A stretch of DNA of 19,966 bases from Planctomycetaceae bacterium (GTDB lineage Bacteria; Planctomycetota; Planctomycetia; Planctomycetales; Planctomycetaceae): positions 1 to 19,966 of the forward strand of contig JAGQQT010000007.1 of NCBI GenBank assembly GCA_020426065.1, written 5' to 3'. The notes under the pieces were generated by a model. It was not told where the DNA came from, ran no database searches, and saw nothing but the letters and a program-made list of their open reading frames with translations. This document shows, one piece after another, positions 1-6,413 of this stretch; the first letter of the stretch is position 1; the number at the start of each line of letters is the position of its first letter. A program made the translations under genes and the position numbers.

Positions 1-219
1 AAAAGGCATCAGCCGGAACAGCACATCAATCCGCTTGTCGAAATTTGAATCGACAAACAAAGCCACATGCTTTTCTTCATACTGTTTCCCCAGGTAGGGA
101 AGCACATCTTCAATCCGTGCTTCCGCAATGGCCCGGGTTACTTTCTGAATCATGTCCCGGTACTGCAGTTCAGCGGCTGCCGGGGACAGCGGTTTGGAGT
201 CATCTGGAGTATTCATCAT
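1..219 (-). CDS. Partial hypothetical protein, coupled to the MNIO gene
   Basis: I do not recognise this gene. Only the first 73 codons are present; the frame is open to the window edge. The ATG at 219-217 overlaps the TGA of the upstream DUF692 gene (218-216) in an ATGA arrangement, which suggests translational coupling and a shared operon. A second ATG follows directly at 216. The visible part is soluble and rich in charged residues, has no signal peptide or membrane segment, and contains no cysteine. The segment around residues 17-53 looks helical, followed by a strand-like ALFVDSN (residues about 54-60). DUF692 enzymes often sit beside a partner that presents the substrate peptide, so this could be such a partner, but the visible sequence does not resemble DUF2063/HvfC or MbnC well enough for me to name it. 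Confidence 0.7.
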   Translation of the reverse strand, partial: MMNTPDDSKPLSPAAAELQYRDMIQKVTRAIAEARIEDVLPYLGKQYEEKHVALFVDSNFDKRIDVLFRLMPF

Positions 220-1061
220 TTGCTTTCCACAAATGGCCGCCCCTCAGATGCAGCCTCGGCGATGTCGTACATTTTGTGCAGTTCCCGACGCCATTCCTCT
301 TCACCGGGGAATTCCGCATCCCGCTCGATAAAGACGGCATCGACTTTCCCCTCACCCAACTGCAGAGAATACTCGTACAACTCCCAGACATCATCTGGAA
401 TCGGCTGTGAGTGAGTATCGAAGTAGAGCTTCTGTTCGTCATCGTAATAGCCACCGGCCAGATGCATCTGAACCTTCGTGGCGTGCGGCATCACTTCAGC
501 GACAAATGCTTTCGGATCAAAGCCGAAGTTGCGAGCGTTGGCATAGACATTGGTGACATCCAGCAGCCAGCCACAGCCGGTTCGCTCAAACAGCTTGATC
601 AGGAACTCCGGTTCAGACATTGTTCCCTGCAATTGAAACAGGTAGGCAATGGTTTCAATGAAAAACGGAAACGGATCCAGGAACTTCTGAACAAGATCGA
701 TATTTTTACTGACCACATCCAGAGCAGCCGGAGTGAGGGGAACCGGAGCGAAGTGCCCCATTTCCACACCATCGTCACCATCACGGGTGAAGCCGAGGTG
801 ATCGCTCACCGCCGCGGCATTGTTTTCCAGAGCGACCTGCTTGAGTGTTTCCAGATAGATTCCACCGGGAGGATCAGGGCTTCCGACGGAAAGCTTCAAA
901 GCATGGACAGCCACGTAATCGATGTCATCGCCACCGATGAAGTTTTTGGTCCAGAGCGGCAAATCGGCATGCTCGAAGGTAATCTCGGCGGCATTTAATT
1001 TGGGATCGGACAGGATAAATCGGTTTTCCCGACGAACAGCATACCCAATGGCAGGCATCAT
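216..1061 (-). CDS. DUF692 family multinuclear non-haem iron oxidase (MNIO)
   Basis: A 281-residue protein of the DUF692 family, a TIM-barrel fold related to MbnB, TglH and HvfB. Characterised members bind two or three irons and oxidatively modify cysteine or nearby residues of ribosomal peptides. Family landmarks appear in order: VHALKLSVGS (residues 52-61), SDHLGF (86-91), FIET (134-137), GCGWLLDVTNVYANARN (162-178), MHLAG (199-203), DTHSQPIPD (215-223) and FIERD (245-249). The likely metal-binding His, Glu and Asp residues of these motifs (H53, D87/H88, E136, D168, H200, D215, H217, E246) are all present, and the length is normal, so the enzyme looks intact. The start is ATG at 1061, followed by a second ATG; no strong ribosome binding site is visible. 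The gene downstream overlaps its stop. I found no cysteine-rich precursor peptide next to it. The substrate is unknown. Confidence 0.88.
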   Translation of the reverse strand: MMPAIGYAVRRENRFILSDPKLNAAEITFEHADLPLWTKNFIGGDDIDYVAVHALKLSVGSPDPPGGIYLETLKQVALENNAAAVSDHLGFTRDGDDGVEMGHFAPVPLTPAALDVVSKNIDLVQKFLDPFPFFIETIAYLFQLQGTMSEPEFLIKLFERTGCGWLLDVTNVYANARNFGFDPKAFVAEVMPHATKVQMHLAGGYYDDEQKLYFDTHSQPIPDDVWELYEYSLQLGEGKVDAVFIERDAEFPGEEEWRRELHKMYDIAEAASEGRPFVESK

Positions 1062-1377
1062 GACTGAATCTCGCTTTTGCTGAGGCGATCTCTCGCAGGT
1101 GTTTTCGGATCAAACAGACTCAACGCTCAGAACGCAGAAAAATGCCTGCGCAGGTGCTGACCTGAACTTCATGATCGATATGTATTATGAAAGCCAACCT
1201 CACAAAAATGCAAATCCAGCAGTCTGGAACGCTCGATCCAGACAACTTTGGCTCCGCAAGGCGGCTTTCTACCCTGCTAAACGGAACTGGTTCAGTCGGG
1301 GGGACATGGGAAAACCCGAAACAGCACAACCAGATCCGAAAAGCTTGTCCTCTGAAAGCCAGGATCACACGTGCCTG
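1062..1377. other. Non-coding gap between MNIO and YciH-like genes
   Basis: This gap of 316 bases has no convincing gene on either strand. Open frames here lack ribosome binding sites and have composition unlike the neighbours. It contains the leader of the DUF692 gene and a hairpin at 1222-1243 that could end transcription from the YciH-like gene. I looked for a short cysteine-rich peptide gene that might be an MNIO substrate and found none that I could support. Confidence 0.5.
1222..1243 (-). terminator. Hairpin, possible terminator of the YciH-like gene
   Basis: A perfect 7-base inverted repeat, GTCTGGA at 1222-1228 and TCCAGAC at 1237-1243, with an 8-base loop. It lies about 135 bases beyond the stop of the YciH-like gene. 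Read on the minus strand, a T-rich stretch (ATTTTTG) follows only after about 13 bases, so it is not a textbook Rho-independent terminator. Confidence 0.3.
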
Positions 1378-1719
1378 TCAGGTGCGGACACGATAACCCT
1401 TGGCCTGGAGCAGAGTCTGGAGACGGGCAACATGATCTCCCTGGATTTCGAGCTCTGCCCCCTCCATTTTTCCACCCGCTCCGCAATGGGTTTTGAGATC
1501 TGTCAGCAGTTCCCGATTCACTTCCGGCTCATCAGCCAGACCGGAAACCACGCTGACCAGCTTTCCCTTCTTCCGCTTTTCCTTTGAAATGGTGAGTGTG
1601 AGCGATCCGGGAGGAATTCGCTTTACGGGCTCAGGCGGACAGGTGCATTCTGTTTCAGGTCGATCACACCGCTCACAATGCGGCGGGCGATCAAACGGGG
1701 TGCCTGCAAACATTCCCAT
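1378..1719 (-). CDS. yciH: SUI1/eIF1-like translation factor (YciH family)
   Basis: A 113-residue protein of the bacterial eIF1/SUI1 (YciH) family, which binds the small ribosomal subunit and affects start-codon fidelity. The SUI1 domain spans residues about 38-113 and includes LTLTISKEKRKKGK, then LLTDLKTHCGAGGK (71-84), the usual glycine-rich basic loop, and a C-terminal GYRVRT. A short N-terminal segment carries four cysteines, C15-x2-C18 and C25-x-C27, that may bind zinc. I chose ATG at 1719 because the protein then begins MGMFAGTPFDRPP, the form I expect for planctomycete members. A TTG at 1743 would add eight residues and neither start has a strong ribosome binding site. The gene lies 48 bases downstream of the McsA-like gene on the same strand and may be cotranscribed with it. 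Confidence 0.85.
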   Translation of the reverse strand: MGMFAGTPFDRPPHCERCDRPETECTCPPEPVKRIPPGSLTLTISKEKRKKGKLVSVVSGLADEPEVNRELLTDLKTHCGAGGKMEGAELEIQGDHVARLQTLLQAKGYRVRT

Positions 1720-1767
1720 GTTGAACTCGACTTTCGCAATCAATCATCAAATCAGGTCGCCGCAGAT

Positions 1768-2271
1768 TCAGGCTTGCCCCAGTTCGCCTTCGAGGGTACG
1801 AATCTCATCCCGCAAGCGGGCCGCCTCTTCGTAATCTTCCTGATCGATCGCCACGGACAGTTCCCTTCGGAGCTGGATCAACTTGAGTTGATTTTCGTTG
1901 GTCATGGGTGCTCGCCGAGGAACCTTCCCCGTGTGCTGGGTGGCATTATGGATGTTTGTCAGCAGCGGAACCAGCCGCTCTCGAAATGCCTCGTAATCGT
2001 ATGGGCAGCCAAAACGTCCACGCTCCCGGAACTCCCGATAGGTAATGCCGCAGTTTGGACAGACCAGCTCCTCGTCCTGTTGACGACGCTCATCCATTTC
2101 CGATTCAGGGAGCAATGATTCGATGAACGATTCTGTCGACTCTTCGTTATCCGGTTTCTGCATGTAGTCGTGGAAATGGGTTTCACATAAATGCAGTTCA
2201 TTCACATCCCCGTTCTTTAACAGGGTTACGTGATACACAGCCGGTTTGGAACAGACAGAACAGGGCTTCAT
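1768..2271 (-). CDS. McsA-like zinc and UVR-motif protein
   Basis: A 167-residue protein laid out like McsA, the activator of the protein-arginine kinase McsB. An N-terminal C4-x2-C7 pair is followed by C29/H32, then a second CPNCG motif (71-75) with C89 in RFGCPYDY, and a C-terminal UVR motif (about 128-163, with [20 protein letters not shown]). In typical McsA each zinc site uses four cysteines. Here the first site has CETH in place of CxxC and the second keeps only one cysteine after the loop, so zinc binding may be altered. No McsB-like kinase is in the window. I chose ATG at 2271, which gives the family-typical MKPCSVC start and has GAAGAGAG seven bases upstream. An in-frame ATG at 2307 would add twelve residues ([12 protein letters not shown]), including another C-x2-C pair. 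Confidence 0.8.
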   Translation of the reverse strand: MKPCSVCSKPAVYHVTLLKNGDVNELHLCETHFHDYMQKPDNEESTESFIESLLPESEMDERRQQDEELVCPNCGITYREFRERGRFGCPYDYEAFRERLVPLLTNIHNATQHTGKVPRRAPMTNENQLKLIQLRRELSVAIDQEDYEEAARLRDEIRTLEGELGQA

Positions 2272-2353
2272 CGTTTTACTCTCTTCACCAGAACACTGCA
2301 GGCACATCAGGTTCGATTTGCCGTTGCACGCTCAATGATACGCTCGATCCAAG

Positions 2354-2359
2354 ATTATA
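2354..2359 (-). promoter_or_regulatory. Candidate -10 box of the McsA-like gene
   Basis: On the minus strand this reads TATAAT exactly, about 83 bases upstream of the ATG at 2271. No good -35 hexamer lies 16 to 18 bases further upstream, so this is a weak prediction based on one perfect hexamer between two genes. Confidence 0.3.
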
Positions 2360-2406
2360 GGAATATCACGAGCAGCCCGCACCTGTGAGTCTGATCTGAG
2401 CCCTGA

Positions 2407-2964
2407 TTACTGCATCTTTTGGAGCAGTAGACGGAGATAACTGCGGCGTTCCACAGTCGGTCCCAGCTGCAGTTGTTCTGCGAGGGCGAGGACACGGGAG
2501 CGGACCAGATCAAAGGTTTCCGGTGTGGCGGTGGCTTCAATTTCCGCAAAAATCCCGAGATCCGCCACGGTATCGATCACTACTTCAAATTCCTGACCGC
2601 CGGTTTCCAGTTCAAAAATCTGCCTTACTTTGGACACCCTGTAAACAGGCTGAAATCCCAGATGCTGCAGGATCTGCTCAAACTGAACGGCGGCCTCTCT
2701 GCCCGGCTCCAGTCCAATCTCGTATTCCTGACGGGACTTGGTCTCCATGTCCAGCAGCGGCCCTTTGTAGGTGATCCGATTCTGATCACCATTTCGCCGT
2801 ATCCGAAACGCTTCGTCCGTGCTGGCAAAATCCCGCTGGGGATGCCCGAAGTAAAGATCTTCCTGCGCCACCTCAGTATGAAACCTGGCTCCCAAGCTGA
2901 GAAGTTTTTCCCGAAAAACTTCGGGATGTTCGAGTGGATATTTGACTTCAACTTCGTATTTCAT
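2407..2964 (-). CDS. CYTH domain protein (CyaB/thiamine-triphosphatase fold)
   Basis: A 185-residue protein of the CYTH superfamily, a beta-barrel tunnel that binds polyphosphate-containing substrates. The signature ExExK is present as EVEVK at residues 4-8. RIRR (54-57), TYKGP (65-69), SRQEYEI (77-83), VVIDTV (128-133), AEIEA (140-144) and the C-terminal SYLRLL (175-180) follow in the expected order. The pattern is that of class IV adenylate cyclase/CyaB-like proteins, but many such proteins are triphosphatases and the sequence alone does not decide. The start is ATG at 2964 because it places ExExK at the N-terminus as in homologues; a longer open frame upstream would run through the stop region of the next gene. 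It lies 34 bases after the DUF971 gene, so the two probably share a transcript. Confidence 0.85.
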   Translation of the reverse strand: MKYEVEVKYPLEHPEVFREKLLSLGARFHTEVAQEDLYFGHPQRDFASTDEAFRIRRNGDQNRITYKGPLLDMETKSRQEYEIGLEPGREAAVQFEQILQHLGFQPVYRVSKVRQIFELETGGQEFEVVIDTVADLGIFAEIEATATPETFDLVRSRVLALAEQLQLGPTVERRSYLRLLLQKMQ

Positions 2965-2998
2965 AATCACCAGTTTCAAATGTTGACGGATTTCCCAG

Positions 2999-3307
2999 TC
3001 AGCCTTTACTGAGAGTGCCGGCAATCTTTCGGAGGTATTCCCAGGTATAAAGTCCAGTCTGATGGCGATCACTCCAGCTGATTTTCACCGCGTAATTACC
3101 GACCAGCTCCATCCCTTCCGGACGGACATCTTCCGCCGCATCACTGACGCCAAACGTCCGTTCGCCTGTCAGTTCATTCACACAGACTGCACATGGACAA
3201 AGCCCCCGCAGTAACCGGAACGGGATTTCCTGAACTTCGATGGCAGACCAGGTCAGACGGAGTGTGCCCCGATTCCAGTCTGCCTGAATTTGATCTGGTC
3301 CGTGCAT
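2999..3307 (-). CDS. DUF971 domain protein
   Basis: A 102-residue single-domain DUF971 protein. The same domain forms the N-terminal part of gamma-butyrobetaine hydroxylase and is found beside iron-sulfur cluster carriers in other bacteria. Landmarks are LRGLCPCAVC (residues 33-42, cysteines 37, 39 and 42) and VKISWSDRHQTGLYTWEYLR (74-93). The usual GH in the second motif is RH here. The start is decided by the ribosome binding site: ATG at 3307 is preceded by GGGGGA five bases upstream, while ATG at 3322 and the longer frame to 3445, which would overlap the cytochrome gene, have none. Its role is not established; a link to iron-sulfur assembly is inference from other genomes. Confidence 0.85.
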   Translation of the reverse strand: MHGPDQIQADWNRGTLRLTWSAIEVQEIPFRLLRGLCPCAVCVNELTGERTFGVSDAAEDVRPEGMELVGNYAVKISWSDRHQTGLYTWEYLRKIAGTLSKG

Positions 3308-3318
3308 CAGTTCCCCCA
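3308..3318 (-). promoter_or_regulatory. Ribosome binding site fixing the DUF971 start
   Basis: The minus strand carries GGGGGA followed by a short spacer (ACTG) and the ATG at 3307. This is the only strong Shine-Dalgarno sequence among the possible starts of the DUF971 gene and argues against the longer frame that would overlap the upstream cytochrome gene. Confidence 0.55.
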
Positions 3319-3371
3319 GCATGCCAGAAAAAAGCGAGATGATCTCAAAGTCAGGCGGAATGACAAGTGAC

Positions 3372-4952
3372 TCAATCCTTCCCGCGATGCAGAACTTTTT
3401 CCCAGTATTTCTGGAAGTTGAATTTGGGGCTGTTTTCGAAGTCATGACACTTGTTGCAGACCTGCTTTTCAGCCGTGACCAGATTCACCTTGATGGCTTC
3501 GCGAGCCGCGACGACTTCGGGAGTACTCTGACGGTCCTCTTTGAACTTCAACTCCAGTTCAGTGTGATGACTTCCCGGGCCGTGGCAATTCTCACAACCT
3601 TGCCCTGCCAGATGCGGTGTCTGTTCGAGAGAAATGAAACCACCTTCATAGCGGAACACATCCTGAGCGTTCCAGCCTACCGTATGGCAGCACAGACATT
3701 CCGGATCATGAATTCGCGAAATCCAGGGAACTTCCTGATACCCTTCCCGCCCCGAAACCAGCGTTTCAGTGGCATGTCCATGCTTGCTGGATTTCCATTT
3801 TTCATAAGCTTTCGTGTGACAGGTGCCACACTTCTCCGCTCCAACAAATGTCTGCCCGGAAGGATGCGGAGCGGCGGGTTCCGTTCCAACAATATCCTGC
3901 TGCTGCAACAGATCCTGATACACCTGCATGAACTCTTCCATGGCTGGTGTGCGGCGAAAGCGTTCCTTGTCCAGGTCGACCAGTTCAAAGCGGAATTTCT
4001 TGCCCTCTTCAGGATAATACCCGAGCACGCCCGCATACTTTCCTTTACGTCCCACTTCGAGGACCAGAGTTGTCCCGACCTGCTCTGGCAGGCCGTTGGG
4101 GTCTTCCGGTCCACCGGCAGAAACACAGACCTGAAACTCAGGGACGGCTTTGACCAGAGATTCCACTTCACTGGCAGATCCCTGAGCCAGCAAGAGCAGA
4201 AAGTCGCACTGCTCCTGCTGAAGAGCAGCCAGTGCTTCTTTCACACTGGCAACGGGATCGGCAAAGGTCACCAGAGCAGAGGCATCCCCACCTTCTGGCA
4301 GCAGTTTCCTGGAGAATGATTCTCCCAGAAAACCGGTGACCCCCACTTTCACGCCATTCGCTTCAATCACTCGATAAGCAGCGGGAGAGCCCAGGTCTTT
4401 CGTGCCGTAGAAGTAGACATTCGAGGTGACAAACGGCAGCACAGTTTCTGCACTGGTGGAGTTTGGCACCTTTGAATAGAGATGGTCGATCGATAACTGA
4501 AGATCTGAGGGACCAAGACTGAGTGTCTGGTAGCCCATTGTTGTCAGGGCATCATACATCACATCATATTTGATGCGGTCCTGGGTCCGGCTCCGTTTCA
4601 CCAGATCTCCCAGTTCAATCCCGACAACTTCCCAGCCTTTGTCCTCACGCAGCTGGCGAAACAGGTCCGCACGGCGGGATATGCCTCCAGACTGAGTTTC
4701 GGAGCAACCACAGGGTTCCATATACCCGTGCTGCTCCCCAGTCAGAATCAGGGAGAGAGCTGGTCGGGTCCAGTCTTGCACGATTTCCCGATTGGCATTT
4801 TCAACTACGGGTGATTTGGCAATATCCTTGCCGGATTTGCCGGTTTCCGACGAGTTCTCTTTGTTATCAGAACCCAGACACCCCACCAGGAGGAGAGGGA
4901 AAGTCAATACCAGCAAATAGACGGGAACGATTCCTGAGCGGTAATTTCGCAT
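3372..4952 (-). CDS. Tetrahaem cytochrome lipoprotein with degenerate phosphoesterase domain
   Basis: A 526-residue predicted lipoprotein: signal peptide to residue 24 with lipobox LVGC (cysteine 25). Residues about 64-330 resemble the UshA/5'-nucleotidase metallophosphoesterase fold and contain TGEQHGYMEPCGC (71-83) and LGDLVKR (114-120). The metal-binding signature is poor: the first Asp is Glu (TGE), and the GNHE position reads GPSD (147-150). The C-terminal part has four CxxCH haem motifs, CGTCH (375-379), CLCCH (419-423), CENCH (453-457) and CNKCH (499-503), as in cytochrome c554-type domains. It should act outside the inner membrane in electron transfer or redox sensing. The start at 4952 has GGAG four bases upstream and gives a clean signal peptide; an upstream start at 5021 would spoil it. 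A promoter-like sequence lies just upstream. Confidence 0.85.
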   Translation of the reverse strand: MRNYRSGIVPVYLLVLTFPLLLVGCLGSDNKENSSETGKSGKDIAKSPVVENANREIVQDWTRPALSLILTGEQHGYMEPCGCSETQSGGISRRADLFRQLREDKGWEVVGIELGDLVKRSRTQDRIKYDVMYDALTTMGYQTLSLGPSDLQLSIDHLYSKVPNSTSAETVLPFVTSNVYFYGTKDLGSPAAYRVIEANGVKVGVTGFLGESFSRKLLPEGGDASALVTFADPVASVKEALAALQQEQCDFLLLLAQGSASEVESLVKAVPEFQVCVSAGGPEDPNGLPEQVGTTLVLEVGRKGKYAGVLGYYPEEGKKFRFELVDLDKERFRRTPAMEEFMQVYQDLLQQQDIVGTEPAAPHPSGQTFVGAEKCGTCHTKAYEKWKSSKHGHATETLVSGREGYQEVPWISRIHDPECLCCHTVGWNAQDVFRYEGGFISLEQTPHLAGQGCENCHGPGSHHTELELKFKEDRQSTPEVVAAREAIKVNLVTAEKQVCNKCHDFENSPKFNFQKYWEKVLHRGKD

Positions 4953-5006
4953 CGAACTCCATTCTTTCGAATTAACCACGACTGACACTCGGATTCCTGA
5001 GCGCCA

Positions 5007-5035
5007 ACAATATCGGATCATTGAACTTATGACAA
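5007..5035 (-). promoter_or_regulatory. Sigma70-like promoter of the tetrahaem lipoprotein gene
   Basis: On the minus strand TTGTCA (5035-5030) and TATTGT (5012-5007) are separated by exactly 17 bases and lie about 55 bases upstream of the ATG at 4952, just after the stop of the DUF1573 gene. The matches are 5 of 6 and 4 of 6 to the E. coli-type consensus. It suggests the cytochrome gene can be transcribed independently of the gene upstream. Confidence 0.45.
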
Positions 5036-5059
5036 TTCGAGTTCCCGAATCAGACCAGT

Positions 5060-6223
5060 CTAATAGGTGAGGACCTGAACCTTGAAAATGATCTTGCTTA
5101 ACTCAGGATGATTTGTAGTCACTTCGATGATTCCCGGATTCGCCTCCCCCAGGGCAACGGAAGCGGCATTGGGTGGTACTCCCAGTTTGATGACATATCG
5201 CTCCCGGTTTTCAGCAGTGAAATTCTCGTCCCGGGTCATGGAGAACGAGAGGATATCAGGGTCGGCTTTGATTTCTTTGATTTCCAGTGGCCCGTTCATG
5301 TTATCCCGCAGAAACATCGACAACTGAACTTCACGACCTTCATCCCGGCGAATGCGTCCCAGGTTCATTTTCATTTCCCGGGCCTGCCAGCCTGCCGGAC
5401 CTATCACCTGAATGGAACCTGCGCGATAACCATTGATCTGGAAGGTGAGGTCCTGTTCTTCAGTTTCCCGGTACTTCAACTTCAGGTTGATACTGGCTTC
5501 AAACTGGCCAATAGGAATACCGGAGGAGATTTCACCTCGAATGTCATAACCGGATTTCAATTCTTCCTGGGCCAGTTTCTCAGGCGACATTTTCTCGCAG
5601 GAGACTTTTACCAGGGGATGTACCGAACTGACATCGACCACTTCAAACTGATCCAGAATGGTTGAAGTAATTGTTCCACTGAATGGAGTCGATTCATCAA
5701 ATTTCAGTTCGCCCAGATTCCAGACGCCGACTGGCAGAATTTCAAAAGTCGCATCCACGATCCCCGTCACAGTGAGCGAGATCTCCTTGTTCTCCGCATC
5801 ATTGGTTTTGATGTAGGCGGCCTGACTGAATTTGTCATCCTGAACTTTTCCAACCCACTCCAGGGTGATGATGGTCGACTCTCCGGGTGGAACTTCCCGT
5901 TCCTCAAAATCGGCCATCGTGCATTTGCAGGTGGAACGGTCCTTGACCAGCACAAGCTCGCCTTCGCCATCGTTTCGAATCACAAAGTCGTGCCGCAAGG
6001 TCTGACCGACTTCCATCGTACCGAAGTCATGGACCGGTTTCTCGATAACCACCTTCGGTTGCGGTCCTTCCTGATTGATTTTGATTTCCCGCTTCGCCTC
6101 ACCTTCCGCCACTTTCAGATTGTCCTGACATCCTGGTACCAGCAGCATCAGCCCCAGCAGCATCAGCCCCAAACCGAGCGGGTGCCGGAACGGAACAGAC
6201 AAACTTTTCGTGAACGTATTCAT
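5060..6223 (-). CDS. DUF1573 domain lipoprotein
   Basis: A 387-residue predicted lipoprotein with a hydrophobic signal (residues about 16-29) and lipobox VPGC (cysteine 32). A DUF1573 domain, an immunoglobulin-like fold related to HYDIN/ASPM repeats, spans about 58-155 with HDFGTMEVGQTLRHDF (65-80) and the usual cysteine motif STCKCTM (97-103). The remaining 230 residues are beta-rich and look like further domains of the same type without the cysteines. Such proteins are common in Planctomycetes and Bacteroidetes and their function is unknown. The start is ATG at 6223, with no clear ribosome binding site. It lies 107 bases upstream of the tetrahaem lipoprotein on the same strand, and both are predicted to be exported and anchored, so a joint role at the envelope is plausible but unproved. 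Confidence 0.85.
   Translation of the reverse strand: MNTFTKSLSVPFRHPLGLGLMLLGLMLLVPGCQDNLKVAEGEAKREIKINQEGPQPKVVIEKPVHDFGTMEVGQTLRHDFVIRNDGEGELVLVKDRSTCKCTMADFEEREVPPGESTIITLEWVGKVQDDKFSQAAYIKTNDAENKEISLTVTGIVDATFEILPVGVWNLGELKFDESTPFSGTITSTILDQFEVVDVSSVHPLVKVSCEKMSPEKLAQEELKSGYDIRGEISSGIPIGQFEASINLKLKYRETEEQDLTFQINGYRAGSIQVIGPAGWQAREMKMNLGRIRRDEGREVQLSMFLRDNMNGPLEIKEIKADPDILSFSMTRDENFTAENRERYVIKLGVPPNAASVALGEANPGIIEVTTNHPELSKIIFKVQVLTY
6141..6170. repeat. 15-base perfect tandem duplication inside a signal peptide
   Basis: AGCAGCATCAGCCCC occurs twice in a row (6141-6155 and 6156-6170). It lies in the hydrophobic core of the DUF1573 lipoprotein signal and encodes GLMLL twice. The unit length is a multiple of three, so gain or loss of a copy keeps the frame and only changes the length of the hydrophobic core. 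Confidence 0.9.
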
Positions 6224-6413
6224 GATCAGACGTGGCTTCTATGAACAAAAATCAACATCAGCAATTTTGCAGAAAAGGTCAGTCTAGTCGCTTTTTCTGA
6301 TCGAACCAACTGTGTCCTGTGAATCCATCAGACCAGGGACATCGAACCTCCAAAACCCCTTCACATTCGCCCTGTCTCTGGACGCAACGGAAGCATGGGC
6401 CAGGCAATCCGTC

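Noticed and set aside
1120..1368. Minus-strand 82-codon frame upstream of the MNIO gene as a possible precursor peptide
   Set aside because: It has a few scattered cysteines but no leader/core layout, no ribosome binding site, and overlaps the hairpin at 1222-1243.
3330..3355. Short GAGA/TCTC stem followed by six T on the minus strand after the tetrahaem lipoprotein gene
   Set aside because: The stem is only four base pairs with a 3-base loop, too weak to call a terminator.
3321..4319. Long plus-strand open frame (332 codons) across the tetrahaem lipoprotein gene
   Set aside because: It is antisense to a gene with a signal peptide and four haem motifs, has no ribosome binding site, and its translation shows no recognisable domain.
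6270..6299. CAGAAAA/TTTTCTG inverted repeat between the polysaccharide and DUF1573 genes
   Set aside because: It is A/T-rich with a 16-base loop and without a clear T-tail; such a pairing is expected by chance in this composition.
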